Part shown: one piece after another, positions 18,188 to 27,788 of the stretch
Numbering within the stretch: the first letter of the stretch is position 1
Layout: each line of letters starts with the position of its first letter
NCBI RefSeq assembly: GCF_014698505.1
Contig: NZ_JACJTD010000013.1
Span: 62,001 to 126,000 of the forward strand
DNA length: 64,000 bases
Source: Nostoc foliaceum FACHB-393
Lineage (GTDB): Bacteria > Cyanobacteriota > Cyanobacteriia > Cyanobacteriales > Nostocaceae
Reading direction: 5' to 3'
Notes under the pieces: generated by a model
Database searches by the model: none
Seen by the model: only the letters and a program-made list of their open reading frames with translations
Told to the model about the DNA's origin: nothing
Program-made: the position numbers and the translations under genes

Positions 18188-20092
18188 ATGGCAAAAGTAG
18201 TTGGAATTGACTTAGGAACAACGAACTCCTGCGTGGCAGTGATGGAAGGTGGTAAACCCACAGTAATTGCTAATGCTGAAGGTTTTCGGACAACGCCATC
18301 AGTAGTCGCATTTGCGAAAAATGGCGACAACTTGGTTGGTCAAATCGCCAAGCGCCAAGCGGTGATGAACCCCGAAAATACGTTTTACTCAGTCAAACGC
18401 TTTATCGGACGCCGCTTCGAGGAAGTGAGTAACGAAGCTACGGAAGTTTCTTACAAAGTCCTCAGCAGCAACGGCAATGTCAAATTAGATTGTCCGATAG
18501 CTGGTAAACCGTTTGCTCCTGAAGAAATTTCTGCAAAAGTTCTTCGCAAACTAGTTGAAGACGCCAGCAAATACCTGGGTGAAACTGTAACCCAAGCTGT
18601 AATTACCGTTCCCGCGTACTTCAACGACTCCCAGCGGCAAGCGACAAAAGACGCTGGCAAAATTGCAGGTATTGAAGTTCTACGGATTATCAACGAGCCT
18701 ACTGCTGCTTCTCTAGCATACGGATTTGACAAGAAGAGTAACGAAACCATTCTCGTGTTTGACCTTGGTGGTGGTACCTTCGACGTATCCGTGCTGGAAG
18801 TAGGAGATGGAGTTTTTGAAGTACTAGCCACATCTGGTGATACTCACCTCGGTGGTGACGACTTTGATAAAAAAATAGTTGACTTCTTAGCTGAGAAGTT
18901 CAAAAAAGCCGAAGGCATTGAGCTACGGAAAGACAAGCAAGCTTTACAACGTCTGACTGAAGCCGCAGAAAAAGCCAAAATTGAGCTTTCTAGCGTTACC
19001 CAAGCAGAAATCAACTTACCATTTATCACCGCTACCCAGGATGGGCCGAAGCACCTAGATACAACCCTGACTCGCGCTCAGTTTGAAGAACTTTGCTCTG
19101 ACTTAATCGACCGTTGCCGTATTCCTGTGGAAAACGCCCTTCGGGATGCCAAGTTAAACAAAGGTGATATTGATGAAGTGGTGTTAGTTGGTGGTTCTAC
19201 CCGCATTCCTGCTGTGCAACAAATTGTGAAGCAGGTATTGGGTAAAGACCCTAACCAAACCGTCAACCCTGATGAAGTCGTAGCAGTTGGTGCAGCTATT
19301 CAAGCCGGGGTACTAGCTGGTGATGTAACTGGCATCTTGCTGTTAGACGTGACACCGCTATCTTTGGGTGTTGAAACATTGGGCGGCGTGATGACCAAAA
19401 TTATCCCCCGCAACACAACAATTCCCACCAAGAAATCAGAAGTCTTCTCCACTGCTGTGGATGGACAAACCAACGTAGAAATTCACGTCCTCCAAGGTGA
19501 ACGCGAATTCTCTAACGATAACAAGAGCTTGGGAACCTTCCGCCTCGATGGTATTCCTCCTGCGCCACGTGGCGTTCCTCAAATTGAAGTGGTGTTCGAT
19601 ATTGATGCTAACGGTATCCTTAACGTCACCGCTAAGGATAAAGGTACTGGTAAAGAACAGTCCATCAGCATAACTGGCGCTTCCACCCTGGATAAAAATG
19701 ATGTTGACCGGATGGTGAGAGAAGCTGAACAAAACGCTTCATCTGACAAAGAACGGCGTGAGAAGATTGAACGCAAGAACCAAGCCGACTCCTTGGCATA
19801 CCAAGCTGAAAAGCAGCTACAAGAATTGGGCGATAAAGTTCCCGATGCTGACAAGACCAAAGTCGAAGGCTTAGTGAAAGAACTGCGCGAAGCAGTTGCT
19901 AAAGAAGATGATGAGCAAATCAAGAAGCTCACCCCAGAATTGCAACAAGCGCTATTCGCTGTTGGTAGCAACATCTATCAACAAGCTGGTGGCGGTGCTA
20001 CACCTGGTGCTGAACCCCAAGATGGTGGTTCCACATCTAGCTCTGGTAGCGGCGACGATGTAATTGACGCTGACTTTACAGAGAGCAAGTAA
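18188..20092 (+). CDS. dnaK: Chaperone DnaK (Hsp70)
   Basis: A 634-residue Hsp70 with the N-terminal [17 protein letters not shown] phosphate-binding motif, the [17 protein letters not shown] and [15 protein letters not shown] signatures, the [11 protein letters not shown] motif, a full substrate-binding domain and an acidic, Gly/Ser-rich C-terminal tail ending [11 protein letters not shown]. It folds client proteins with DnaJ and GrpE in the cytoplasm. Neither dnaJ nor grpE is adjacent, so this is a single-gene unit. A strong terminator follows at 20137-20174. Many cyanobacteria have several dnaK paralogues; this one has the standard (DnaK2-like) layout. Confidence 0.97.
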   Translation: MAKVVGIDLGTTNSCVAVMEGGKPTVIANAEGFRTTPSVVAFAKNGDNLVGQIAKRQAVMNPENTFYSVKRFIGRRFEEVSNEATEVSYKVLSSNGNVKLDCPIAGKPFAPEEISAKVLRKLVEDASKYLGETVTQAVITVPAYFNDSQRQATKDAGKIAGIEVLRIINEPTAASLAYGFDKKSNETILVFDLGGGTFDVSVLEVGDGVFEVLATSGDTHLGGDDFDKKIVDFLAEKFKKAEGIELRKDKQALQRLTEAAEKAKIELSSVTQAEINLPFITATQDGPKHLDTTLTRAQFEELCSDLIDRCRIPVENALRDAKLNKGDIDEVVLVGGSTRIPAVQQIVKQVLGKDPNQTVNPDEVVAVGAAIQAGVLAGDVTGILLLDVTPLSLGVETLGGVMTKIIPRNTTIPTKKSEVFSTAVDGQTNVEIHVLQGEREFSNDNKSLGTFRLDGIPPAPRGVPQIEVVFDIDANGILNVTAKDKGTGKEQSISITGASTLDKNDVDRMVREAEQNASSDKERREKIERKNQADSLAYQAEKQLQELGDKVPDADKTKVEGLVKELREAVAKEDDEQIKKLTPELQQALFAVGSNIYQQAGGGATPGAEPQDGGSTSSSGSGDDVIDADFTESK

Positions 20093-20136
20093 TTCCCTAC
20101 TTCTTTTGGGAAGATTATTTTGTCCCACCTCATATT

Positions 20137-20174
20137 ACCCACCTAAGCAAATGCCTGGGTGGGGATTTTTTTTT
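20137..20174 (+). terminator. Rho-independent terminator after dnaK
   Basis: CCCACCTAAGC and GCCTGGGTGGG form a GC-rich hairpin followed by a run of nine T residues, 45 bases after the dnaK stop codon. Confidence 0.88.
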
Positions 20175-20223
20175 AGGAGTTATGAATTAAAAGTTAGGAG
20201 TTTGAAGTTAGAGTTAGGAGTAG

Positions 20224-20243
20224 AGACGCGATTAATCGTGTCT
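20224..20243. repeat. Imperfect hairpin repeat related to 9635-9654
   Basis: AGACGCGATTAATCGTGTCT is a near-perfect inverted repeat like that at 9635. The surrounding 20180-20343 also carries several copies of GTTAGGAGT-type sequence and their inverted forms (CTCCTAAC), a dispersed repeat without coding potential. Confidence 0.6.
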
Positions 20244-20343
20244 GTACAGGAGTTTGAAGTTTGAGTAAAACTAATATTAGTAACTCTTAATCTTAATTCT
20301 TAACTTTATTCCTAACTCCTCACTATTAACTCCTAACTCTCTT

Positions 20344-21000
20344 ATGCCATATCCCCAAGCACCTTGGACACTTCAAGGCTACGCTATCCAAACTCTGCAT
20401 TTAGTGAATATTGACCGAGTGCGCCCTTTGATTCCCTTAGAGTTAGAAATTATTTCTGTATGGCCTGGTAAAACCCTTGGTAGTGTGTATTTATCTAATT
20501 ACGGGTCAGGTTCGGTACTGGAGTATAGTGAGTTAATTGTTGCCCCCGCCTTGGTTAATTATCAAAGAAAAATTGGTGGTTGGGTTTCCCATATTTATGT
20601 AGATAATGCTGATTCGGTGGCTGGCGGTCGAGAAATTTGGGGACTACCAAAGGAACTAGCTGAGTTTACCTGGGAACAAGGAAAGCATGTCACTGCGCAT
20701 CAGGGAAACCGGAAGTTGTGTAGTCTTAAATATAATCGGCAAAGCTTGGCATGGAAACAGGGGTTAAGTGCCTCTGGTTTCAGCGCCAAGGGTGCTGATT
20801 TGCTGATATTCCCTGCTGAATTTGAGTCTCTGTTGGGTTTGATTGGTTCTAAATTAGAAATCCCCGCCGAAAGTCCTTTTTCTGGAATAGGTTTAGGTCA
20901 GCCTTGGTTAACTGTGCGTTGTGAGCAGATGAGTCTGCGGGTTGATGCGCCAAAAGTAGTCTGTCAATCAAACCGCAACGCGAGAGTGATTAGTCATTAG
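20344..21000 (+). CDS. Acetoacetate decarboxylase-like protein
   Basis: A 218-residue protein of the acetoacetate decarboxylase (ADC) superfamily. It has the family's PWTLQGYAIQTLHLV start, the SELIVAP segment, HIYVDNADSVAGGREIWGLPKELA and a Gly-rich C-terminal half. The GGREIWGLPKE motif is characteristic; Lys in LPKE is in the right neighbourhood for the Schiff-base Lys of true decarboxylases, but alignment is needed. Cyanobacterial members may be unrelated in substrate. ATG start at 20344. No partner gene nearby. Confidence 0.8.
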   Translation: MPYPQAPWTLQGYAIQTLHLVNIDRVRPLIPLELEIISVWPGKTLGSVYLSNYGSGSVLEYSELIVAPALVNYQRKIGGWVSHIYVDNADSVAGGREIWGLPKELAEFTWEQGKHVTAHQGNRKLCSLKYNRQSLAWKQGLSASGFSAKGADLLIFPAEFESLLGLIGSKLEIPAESPFSGIGLGQPWLTVRCEQMSLRVDAPKVVCQSNRNARVISH

Positions 21001-21273
21001 TCATTAGTCTTTGAGATACCACGCTCACTCTTTAACGTGGTTTGAATTAGTCCGTTATAAAAAGTTTTTCCGCCCAAAAGAGACGGGGTATGCACCAATG
21101 ACTAATGACCAATTACCAATGACTATCTAATCAAACTTTATTGTTTGAACGCCATTCTGATTAATTTAAGATTGGCTGATTTAGGAAGGCGATCGCAGGT
21201 ATATTGATTTCCGTTAATCGAGCTTATTCTTGTTAGTTTAACTAACATTTTTGTTGCTATCAACGAAAAATAA

Positions 21274-21651
21274 TTAACTAACTGACCAATAAAGTTGATA
21301 ATTCTCTATAGTAAATTTCCCATTATTGGAAGACATTTTGAAAAAGAAGTAATAATCTCCTGGCTCCCAAATACTAAATTCTCCCTCTTGTTCTTGAGCG
21401 GTAGCTGTCGAACCACCATTGGGGATAGTCATGCTAGCAATTTGTGTTCTATTCTCTGCTCTCATCAGAAAAACTTCCAGCAGGCAGAAACCCTTTATTT
21501 CGGCGGAATAACGGATTCTGAAGCGGATTTTTCCCCCATTACGTAGGGTTTTTTGAATAGAAAAATTTTTAGTTTGAAGAGGATTACCAGACAGTTGAAT
21601 GTCTTGACCTTGCGTTAAGATATGGGTCTGGGTTTGATCAAGTGAACTCAT
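21274..21651 (-). CDS. Hypothetical protein, probable beta-sandwich
   Basis: A 125-residue protein not recognised. It has alternating short hydrophobic strands (IRFRIRYSAEI, FCLLEVFLM, EFSIWEPGDYYFFFKM, FTIENYQLYWSV), no signal peptide, no Cys pair and no transmembrane segment, which suggests an all-beta domain. The GDYYFFFKM and final YQLYWSV strands look like a jelly-roll or pre-peptidase-type beta sandwich, but that is a guess. ATG at 21651 preceded by an AGGAGGAAAA-like stretch (positions 21655-21664), a convincing ribosome site. Stands alone. Confidence 0.65.
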   Translation of the reverse strand: MSSLDQTQTHILTQGQDIQLSGNPLQTKNFSIQKTLRNGGKIRFRIRYSAEIKGFCLLEVFLMRAENRTQIASMTIPNGGSTATAQEQEGEFSIWEPGDYYFFFKMSSNNGKFTIENYQLYWSVS

Positions 21652-22300
21652 TAATTTTCCTCCTCACAAATAATAGACTTTCTTGAGATAATTGGATTGT
21701 TGACAAATGTTTTTTCCTGTCAAGTTCGTATTTTCTCGCCACTACCAAGAAAATGCAATGACAGATAAGACAGTTAAGAGATTGATTGCAACAAATAGAA
21801 TCCAGGCTTAAGCATTAACTAGATATTTAATCCTCTTAGTTGCCAAGCCCCTAGTGATTTTAGGACTTGGGTACTCTAAAAATTTCTAATCGTTCAAATT
21901 AAGAAAAATACGTCGTTTTATGCTTCTCTGGATTACCTTTTACCAAGAAAGAATTCAGGAGTCATATCATTTCACTTTAAAAATGATACAAATACGCTGG
22001 TAGGGGCATTACTATGTCCTGACGAGAAATCTATATATATGACAATACGGTTCAGTTAAGGCTAAAACTCTTTGTCAAAGTCAATTTTTTTAACGAACCG
22101 CCAAGGACGCAAAGGACGCAAAGAGAAGAAAGAAATGCTTAACTGAACTGTATTGATATATATGAGGATTTTCGTGAATTGGTATCAGCAACCAATACAG
22201 GTAGCGTTAAACAAAGTGAAACCACTAAATATGCAGATTTAATGGTCAACAAGAAAGTGGCGGGTTTGAATCCCTCATTAAAAGATTGCTGCATTCTTCT
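21652..22300. other. Intergenic region containing a MITE-like element
   Basis: No gene is visible between the beta-sandwich protein and the LuxR-type regulator. The region carries the inverted-repeat element at 22033-22165, described separately, and a GATACAAATACGCTGG segment near 21984 that resembles the end of the 30283-30565 element. The rest is AT-rich without signals I can name. Confidence 0.5.
22033..22165. mobile_element. MITE-like element with terminal inverted repeats
   Basis: About 133 bp bounded by inverted ends: ATACGGTTCAGTTAAGGC on the left (22045-22062) and GCTTAACTGAACTGTAT on the right (22137-22153), with TATATAT sequence beyond each. The inside holds CGCCAAGGACGCAAAGGACG, a common dispersed Nostoc repeat. 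No coding frame. Likely a non-autonomous insertion. Confidence 0.65.
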
Positions 22301-22999
22301 TCAAGAAACGTGTATATCTTGCAGCCTTGCTACCATTTCTGCACGCGCCGAAACCTTCAGCTTACGAAACATCCTCTTCAAAGCTTGTTTGACGGAATTT
22401 TGCGTAATCCAAAGTTTTTCCCCAATTTCCGCATTCGTCAACCCCTGCGCCACTAACTCGGCAATTTCTAACTCACGCGTTGTTAGAGGGCTTACTAAAA
22501 AGGAATTGGATATTTTTGGTTTTGCCCGTAGAGTTGCCATTTTCGCTGATAAATGAATGCATAAGGCACTCAAATCAGCTAAATCGTTGCCATTAAAAGC
22601 AGGATTTCCCTTGTCACGAGCCAAGTTGAGCGTTCCGACAAGACGACCATCGCAAACTATCGGCCCGGTCATTACGTGTTCGTGATCGGAACGCGAGCAA
22701 AAATGCTTCCAGTCTCCTGGTGATAATAATAACTGCTCATGGGCGGGAGCATGACGCTCAACCACGTAGCGCCCGACTGGATTGCTTTCTAAGCATACTG
22801 CCGGAATACCCTGAACATCGATTTGGGCCGTTGGTTGCTCATCTAGAAGATAAATACCCCAATTTTGCACACCAAAATGCTTACCAATTTTATCCGTGAG
22901 AGCTAGTCTTAATTCTTGCTCATTTTGGACATTGGCGATCGCATGAAATACGGCGTGGAGAGAATTAACCATAAGTGTACCCAGTTGGGGACTATCCAA
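22301..22999 (-). CDS. GAF domain LuxR-family transcriptional regulator
   Basis: A 232-residue regulator with an N-terminal GAF-like ligand-binding domain (about 10-150; segments HFGVQNWGIYLLDEQ and GRLVGTLNLARDKG) and a C-terminal LuxR helix-turn-helix, where LTTRELEIAELVAQGLTNAE and KLWITQNSVKQALKRMFRKL are clear. The GAF domain holds two Cys residues, in VCLESN and KHFCSRSD, which might sense redox or bind a chromophore, but no phytochrome-type chromophore motif is obvious. The frame begins with TTG at 22999; the ATG at residue 10 (position 22972) is an alternative. It is divergent from the DUF3386 gene 73 bases away, so it may regulate it. Confidence 0.85.
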   Translation of the reverse strand: MDSPQLGTLMVNSLHAVFHAIANVQNEQELRLALTDKIGKHFGVQNWGIYLLDEQPTAQIDVQGIPAVCLESNPVGRYVVERHAPAHEQLLLSPGDWKHFCSRSDHEHVMTGPIVCDGRLVGTLNLARDKGNPAFNGNDLADLSALCIHLSAKMATLRAKPKISNSFLVSPLTTRELEIAELVAQGLTNAEIGEKLWITQNSVKQALKRMFRKLKVSARAEMVARLQDIHVS

Positions 23000-23072
23000 G
23001 CCTCAACAATTACTTCTATGCTAATACCAATAAAACTAAAACGCTAATTACAGTAGCGACTAGGAGAAGCAC

Positions 23073-23729
23073 ATGACAGTTACACAACTCTCTGCTCAGG
23101 AACTTTTCCGGGCTGCTTATGAAAACCGCTATACTTGGGACAAGAATTTCCCCGGTTATACTGCAAATATTACCTTTAAGCATGATGATAAGGTGTTTAC
23201 AGGCAAAGTAATCATCAGTGCTAATCTCAAAGCCGAAGTTTTAGATGTAGGTGATGAGCCAGCCCAGAAGGCAATTCATGGTCAAGCATGGGAGATAGCA
23301 ATTCACCGCGTCCGCCGCAGCTTTGAAGACACCCACAGCGCCAATACGTTTAGTTATGGCAAAACTGACGAAACTGGTGCAGTTGAGCTTTTAATTGGTG
23401 GTAAGGCTGAGGGCGATAAATATAAAGTCCGCAATAATGAAGTATGCCATGTTCACCGTCTAATCCACGGTACTTTCGTGACCATTGACACCTTCAGCAG
23501 TCACGACACTGGGGAAGGTTACCTATCCCACCGCTATGACTCTGTGTACCATGACCCCAAGACTGGGGAACAAAAGGGCGGTAGAAGCGAATTTACAGAT
23601 GAGTATGAAAAAGTTGGTGACTATTTCATCCTAAATCGTCGCGAGATTCGCACTGAGACAGCAGGCCAAGTATCTATTCAGGAATTTATCTTCTCTGATA
23701 TCAAATTGTTGGAACCTGTTGCTGTTTAA
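23073..23729 (+). CDS. DUF3386 family protein
   Basis: A 218-residue protein of the cyanobacteria/chloroplast DUF3386 family, with LFRAAYENRYTWD near the start, an ITFKHDDKVFTGK segment and LSHRYDSVYHDPKTGEQ later. No signal peptide or membrane segment. Function is unknown; family conservation with plants suggests a link to photosynthetic metabolism. Start ATG at 23073 is preceded by TAGGAGAAG, a good ribosome site. It is divergent from the GAF-LuxR regulator. Confidence 0.85.
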   Translation: MTVTQLSAQELFRAAYENRYTWDKNFPGYTANITFKHDDKVFTGKVIISANLKAEVLDVGDEPAQKAIHGQAWEIAIHRVRRSFEDTHSANTFSYGKTDETGAVELLIGGKAEGDKYKVRNNEVCHVHRLIHGTFVTIDTFSSHDTGEGYLSHRYDSVYHDPKTGEQKGGRSEFTDEYEKVGDYFILNRREIRTETAGQVSIQEFIFSDIKLLEPVAV

Positions 23730-23754
23730 GCTGTATTTTGTAATCTAAAAATTA

Positions 23755-23783
23755 GCGTAGGCGCAGCCCACCGCAGGCATCGC
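23755..23783. repeat. 29-bp dispersed repeat after the DUF3386 gene
   Basis: GCGTAGGCGCAGCCCACCGC followed by AGGCATCGC; inverted orientation relative to 14060-14088. A GCGATCGC octamer follows within 20 bases. Confidence 0.8.
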
Positions 23784-23869
23784 TCTTTAGTTTAAAGGAG
23801 CGATCGCTTTTATTTTTGATGTTTTGAGTGATGAAGACGAGGTTTTTAAAATAGAGTTTGATATTTAGA

Positions 23870-24110
23870 TAGGTCGAGGGGTAACAGTAATGTTTCCCCC
23901 TCCCATCGGAAACCGTGCATGAAGTAGGGTAGGTAGCCAGCTAGTTACCATTATTATTGGCACTTTTCCAACCACCCCCCTCCAAACTACGCATGACCGT
24001 TTCCGTATCACGTAGCTTTCCAGTAATCAAAACGTTTGAGAGCTTCACCATCGTAGCGTCCGTATTGGATTTTCTCGTGACACTGACGACAAACCACGAG
24101 GGCTTTTCAT
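23870..24110 (-). mobile_element. Remnant of the 3' end of a group II intron with its maturase/HNH tail
   Basis: On the minus strand, a fragment reads ALVVCRQCHEKIQYG and RYDGEALKRFDYWKAT before a stop, which is the C-terminal HNH region of cyanobacterial group II intron reverse transcriptases. Downstream, TGCACGGTTTCCGATGGGAG and CCCCTCGACCTA match the domain V/VI end of such introns. The upstream part of the RT is missing and an in-frame TGA lies just before the fragment, so this is a dead 3' stub. The intron 3' end would be near 23870. Confidence 0.75.
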
Positions 24111-24674
24111 TTACGTGCTGATATTTTGACCATCCATTCTGGACGTTTTCCCTGCTACGGATAGAGAGATCGCTGCTACTGTTTTTGATTCCTTCTGATA
24201 GCCGCAGAAACTGACCCCGTTTTTAATTGAAGTAGGTGCTGAGTCAGGTCGGATTGAGTCAGCAAATGTAATATGGCTGGAGTACAACAAGGACAAAACA
24301 ATGGTTCAAGGGGAAGCATGACTATTACTGTCTCAGATTTGTATATTGAGTTAGGTATTCATGGTGTATGTACTAACGACACCAGTATATGTGACGAACT
24401 AATTCAAGGGACTCTTATCAATCTTCTCGTTTTTCATGATGAGTTTAAAAGCTAAAATCCCACTATTCAACTGAATGGATAGGCAAAGTGTCGCAAATCT
24501 CATTGATCCATTGCGCTCCCAAATAGCAAAAGCTATTCTCATCAGAGAAAATCTCTCTTTTATGAAGGACAAGCACCTTTACTACGGTAGGTTCGCGCTG
24601 GGATTGCACCACAAACATTAGAAAAACTCACTCTCAGTGCTATCGTTGGTATCACAAAAGCTATTACAGGTGTT
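24111..24674. other. Degenerate accessory stretch
   Basis: About 560 bases with no gene I can support. A 60-codon frame (24273-24455, plus strand) exists but has no family match in my knowledge and no clear ribosome site. The stretch lies between an intron remnant and secreted-protein genes and probably consists of decayed mobile DNA. Confidence 0.4.
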
Positions 24675-25199
24675 CTAAGTACCATTCAATTCAGAGGTAG
24701 TAGTTGCACCGACTGCCATTACTTGAGACCATTCACTGACGCGGTTGTTATCTAAAACGGCTCGCACTCGATAACCAAGCTGAATTTTATGCATTAGCAA
24801 GATCAAATCACGGTTGAGTAATCCTTGTGATTTTTGGTTTTCATTAGATGCAGCTTGGATACGAAAACAGCGATCGCTTTGACGTTTCAACTTTGGAGAT
24901 TTCCCTTCCACAAGCACTGTTTGTAGTTCGTACTCTTTAGCTTCAGGATATGGTTCCCAGCAAAATTGCCAGTAAGTTGACCAGCGAATTAAGTCTGAGG
25001 GTAATTCCTCGACTTCATCCGACAATGTAGAGACAAGTCCGGTGACTGAAGGTTGTACAACTTGAGGCTGGTTTGAGGTGATTTCAGCAGCTATAGATGA
25101 ACTGTCATCAACACCTAGTATCAATCCGAATATCAAAGTGAACAGCACAATCAATCGTAGGCATTGTAATTGCACCGACAATATTTTCCGATTCATCAT
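24675..25199 (-). CDS. Hypothetical secreted protein
   Basis: A 174-residue protein with an N-terminal hydrophobic segment (LRLIVLFTLIFGLILGV, about 14-30) followed by SSIAAEI, a probable signal peptide or membrane anchor. The rest has WSTYWQFCWEPYPEAKEYEL and YRVRAVLDNNRVSEWSQVM, which looks like a fibronectin type III-like strand pattern. Its start lies 18 bases after the stop of the secreted beta-helix gene (25218-26516), on the same strand, so the two are probably co-transcribed and may act together at the cell surface. Function unknown. Confidence 0.65.
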   Translation of the reverse strand: MMNRKILSVQLQCLRLIVLFTLIFGLILGVDDSSSIAAEITSNQPQVVQPSVTGLVSTLSDEVEELPSDLIRWSTYWQFCWEPYPEAKEYELQTVLVEGKSPKLKRQSDRCFRIQAASNENQKSQGLLNRDLILLMHKIQLGYRVRAVLDNNRVSEWSQVMAVGATTTSELNGT

Positions 25200-25217
25200 G
25201 ATGCAAAAGTCAGTTGC

Positions 25218-26516
25218 TTACCACTCCACAGGTAAAATCAGGCTGCCGTTGTCGGCATAGATTGTGCGAGAACGGATATGCGTTCTGGGAGCTACTGTAG
25301 AGTTGAAGACTGCGCTTCTTTGCCCAAGTGCTGAGTTGTTGCCGATGCTGGCGCGGAATATAACGGAGTTTGGGCCTAGCCCGACGTTATCACCTACGCT
25401 GGTTTCAGGGCCATTAGCAACACCATTGACAACCTGCCTACCGCCATGAACCAGAGCGCGAGGCCCATAACCAATTCCATTACCAAGAGTCAAACTAGTT
25501 GTTTCTAAAGCGTGAAAGACAACATCGTTTGCCATCCCAGCAATTGACCCAACATTAAAAGGTTCACCCTCATCAGCACGCAGCGAAATTCTGCTACCTA
25601 TTTTGTTGTTGAGTGTTGTTAAAGAATCTTGGAAAGTGATGTTGCCGATAATGCGGTTACGAAAGTTTGGCTCACTAGTCAGAATTCCACCTATATTCGG
25701 CTGACCTCCAGAGTTAAAAGAGGTGGCAGGAGCATAATTTATCCCTTGTACGCTTGTCAAGTCTGCTCTGGCTAAGTCTGTATAACCTTTGGCAAATGTT
25801 TCATTGACTTCAATGATACCTTCCATTAATGCAACGTCTGCTTGTGTCAGGTTGACTACTTTCCCCAAACTGCCGCTAGTAGCTTGTAGGTTAGTTGTGA
25901 CGTTTTTACCAGGCAGGACAACTTTACCAGAGGGTAAGGTAACACCAGGTCCAACTCGCGCGAGAAAGTTGACTACTGTGTTTTTTTCTACAGTTGCATC
26001 ATCGATTTCACAGTTGAAGGCGAGAAATGTCTCTGGAATAGTGTTGCTGAACTGAGTATTGTTCACTGGGTCACTAAAAGGTCCGCTTAAACCTTGAGTA
26101 CCAATTTTGGCTGCACCTTTGACAACGGCCATGTGTGCCATAATGACACGCTCGCCAATCTGCACTCCCGTTCCTGAAGCTGTGATTTTCACTTGGTCTT
26201 GAGCATTAGAATCTGCTGCAATACTAATAGGAGCATTAGTAGCATCTAACTGAGCAAATGGAGCAACGTAGACTTTTTCGCCCAAAATAATATTTGTGGG
26301 ATTGGTGATTATTGCTGTTGGGTCAACAAAACTAGCTGATTCGGAAGGTGCGGTACTTGGGCATATAGGTAGGTTTCCCACAGTTGGATTACACGTTCCT
26401 CCAGCAGCTACTGCGGGTTGTATATATATCTGTGTGCTGATGGCAAATGCTAGGATAATTGCAGCTAAGGCACTAAAAATTGTGCGAGGTTTGAACATAG
26501 AAAGAAAAGTCCTCAC
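25218..26516 (-). CDS. Secreted left-handed beta-helix protein, gamma-carbonic-anhydrase-like
   Basis: A 432-residue protein with a clear signal peptide (LAAIILAFAISTQIYIQPAV, cleavage probably after AVAAG) and two blocks of hexapeptide-like turns: VDPTAIITNPTNIILGEKV near 64-82, then NVGSIAGMANDVVFHALETT and GIGYGPRALVHGG further on. Three His residues in AHMAVVKG, VFHALE and LVHGG are spaced like the zinc ligands of gamma carbonic anhydrases (Cam), so this may be an extracellular carbonate dehydratase. The length is about twice a plain Cam and includes a large insert between the blocks. Fold is likely; activity is inference. Confidence 0.7.
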   Translation of the reverse strand: MRTFLSMFKPRTIFSALAAIILAFAISTQIYIQPAVAAGGTCNPTVGNLPICPSTAPSESASFVDPTAIITNPTNIILGEKVYVAPFAQLDATNAPISIAADSNAQDQVKITASGTGVQIGERVIMAHMAVVKGAAKIGTQGLSGPFSDPVNNTQFSNTIPETFLAFNCEIDDATVEKNTVVNFLARVGPGVTLPSGKVVLPGKNVTTNLQATSGSLGKVVNLTQADVALMEGIIEVNETFAKGYTDLARADLTSVQGINYAPATSFNSGGQPNIGGILTSEPNFRNRIIGNITFQDSLTTLNNKIGSRISLRADEGEPFNVGSIAGMANDVVFHALETTSLTLGNGIGYGPRALVHGGRQVVNGVANGPETSVGDNVGLGPNSVIFRASIGNNSALGQRSAVFNSTVAPRTHIRSRTIYADNGSLILPVEW

Positions 26517-26682
26517 GGGTTATGGAATATTTAGCTATGGGATAATCTGCGTTAATGAATGAGAGATTTATTCAGGCGATTTCTGGCAACAAGACGTAGA
26601 GCGTCTACGTAGGTTGATAAATTACCAAAAATTGCACTGCAACAGCCTCTATTGAGACTCTTTTTAAGTATGAGACAAATAA

Positions 26683-26910
26683 TTAACCGCCCCAAAAACC
26701 TGCCAAATTGAAGAATATTCGTAAGACAGCTGATAATAAAAAGCCTAAAAGCGGCACTGAAATTGTCGTTGTTGCTCCAGCAACCGCATCATTGTAGACA
26801 GTCTCCCAAGCATCTGGCCCAGTTGTGGACTGTCCATATACTTTAGTAGTCACAGCTAACGTTAAGCTAAGTACACTTAAACCAACTAGTATTACGCGAC
26901 GTTTCAACAT
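26683..26910 (-). CDS. Small hypothetical protein with signal peptide and C-terminal hydrophobic segment
   Basis: A 75-residue protein with an N-terminal signal-like segment (VILVGLSVLSLTLAVTT, then VYGQS) and a hydrophobic C-terminus (ISVPLLGFLLSAVLRIFFNL). Mature protein would be about 49 residues, anchored or pore-like. ATG at 26910 follows an AGGAATA stretch. It lies upstream of the secreted beta-helix gene, separated by 166 bases. I do not recognise the family. Confidence 0.55.
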   Translation of the reverse strand: MLKRRVILVGLSVLSLTLAVTTKVYGQSTTGPDAWETVYNDAVAGATTTISVPLLGFLLSAVLRIFFNLAGFWGG

Positions 26911-27270
26911 TATTCCTTGTTACCTAATAGTTCGCCAAGTTTATTGGGTAAGGTAAAGCGAAAAGGTACAGGACATACTTAAACTTTTCGGTTTACCTAA
27001 CTTAATAACTTTCAAATTTAATCAAGTACAAATTGCTACAACCAGCAATTAAGAATCTATTGTAATCTTATTTGCTGTTTAACACTAGAGCTTTAGGTAT
27101 TGAAAAAAATTATGGAAATAATAAAAATAGTATTAAATTTATAATTGAAAACTGTGTTCACAAAACAATATTTTAATTAAAAAAGTCATCTATCTTAAGG
27201 AATAAAATTAGATTAATTGCTGCTAGTAAAAGATAATTATCTCTCCCGAAAATACAGGGTGTCGTCCCCG
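26911..27270. other. AT-rich intergenic region
   Basis: About 360 bases between the small membrane protein and the transposase remnant. Very AT-rich with no coding frame, hairpin or repeat that I can support. Confidence 0.5.
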
Positions 27271-27314
27271 TGGCGTTGATCTACATGCGGTGATTAGTGC
27301 CATAGTGGCTACAT

Positions 27315-27784
27315 GTGCTGGAAGACCATGAACCAAACCCAAGTGCGGCAATTGTAGATTGTCAATCTGTAGAGAATGGAACAATGGTATCGCTTGCTGT
27401 CGGTTTTGATTCTGGGAAACTCGTTAAGGGACGTAAACGGCATTTTTTAGTTGACACTCTAGGATTGGTTTTGATGGTTGTAGTCACCTCTGCTTATGAA
27501 TCCGACAAAGCAGGGGCAAGAAAATTATTCACCCAAGCGAAGAACAGAATTAGCGTCGTTTGGCGCTAATTTGGGTTGATGCTGGGTATGAAGGCGAAGG
27601 CTTTATGAGATGGGTGATGGATACTTATCAACGGATTTTGGAGGTTGTACGTCGTCCGGCTAATACTAGAGGCTTTGTTCTTTTGCCAAAAGGTTGGGTT
27701 GTCGAACGTAGTTTTGGTTGGTTTAATTGGTATCGTAGATTGAGTAAAGACTACGAAATTTTTACAAAATTTTCAGCTATGTAG
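27315..27784 (+). pseudogene. Decayed IS5-type transposase
   Basis: Two overlapping frames give pieces of one transposase: PSAAIVDCQSVENG and GRKRHFLVDTLGLVLMVVV in frame at 27315-27569, then IWVDAGYEGEGF and GWVVERSFGWFNWYRRLSKD from 27560, in another frame. These are the D, D and E regions of the IS5-family (IS1031/IS427-like) DDE transposase. A frameshift near 27560 and a missing N-terminal part show that it is inactive. No terminal inverted repeats were found, and the remnant abuts the hydrolase gene, whose 3' end begins 4 bases later. Confidence 0.85.
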
Positions 27785-27788
27785 AAGG

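Noticed and set aside
18451..18831. Minus-strand frame inside dnaK
   Set aside because: Shadow of a strongly conserved coding region.
24273..24455. 60-codon plus-strand frame in the decayed region
   Set aside because: No family features, weak start context, surrounded by broken sequence.
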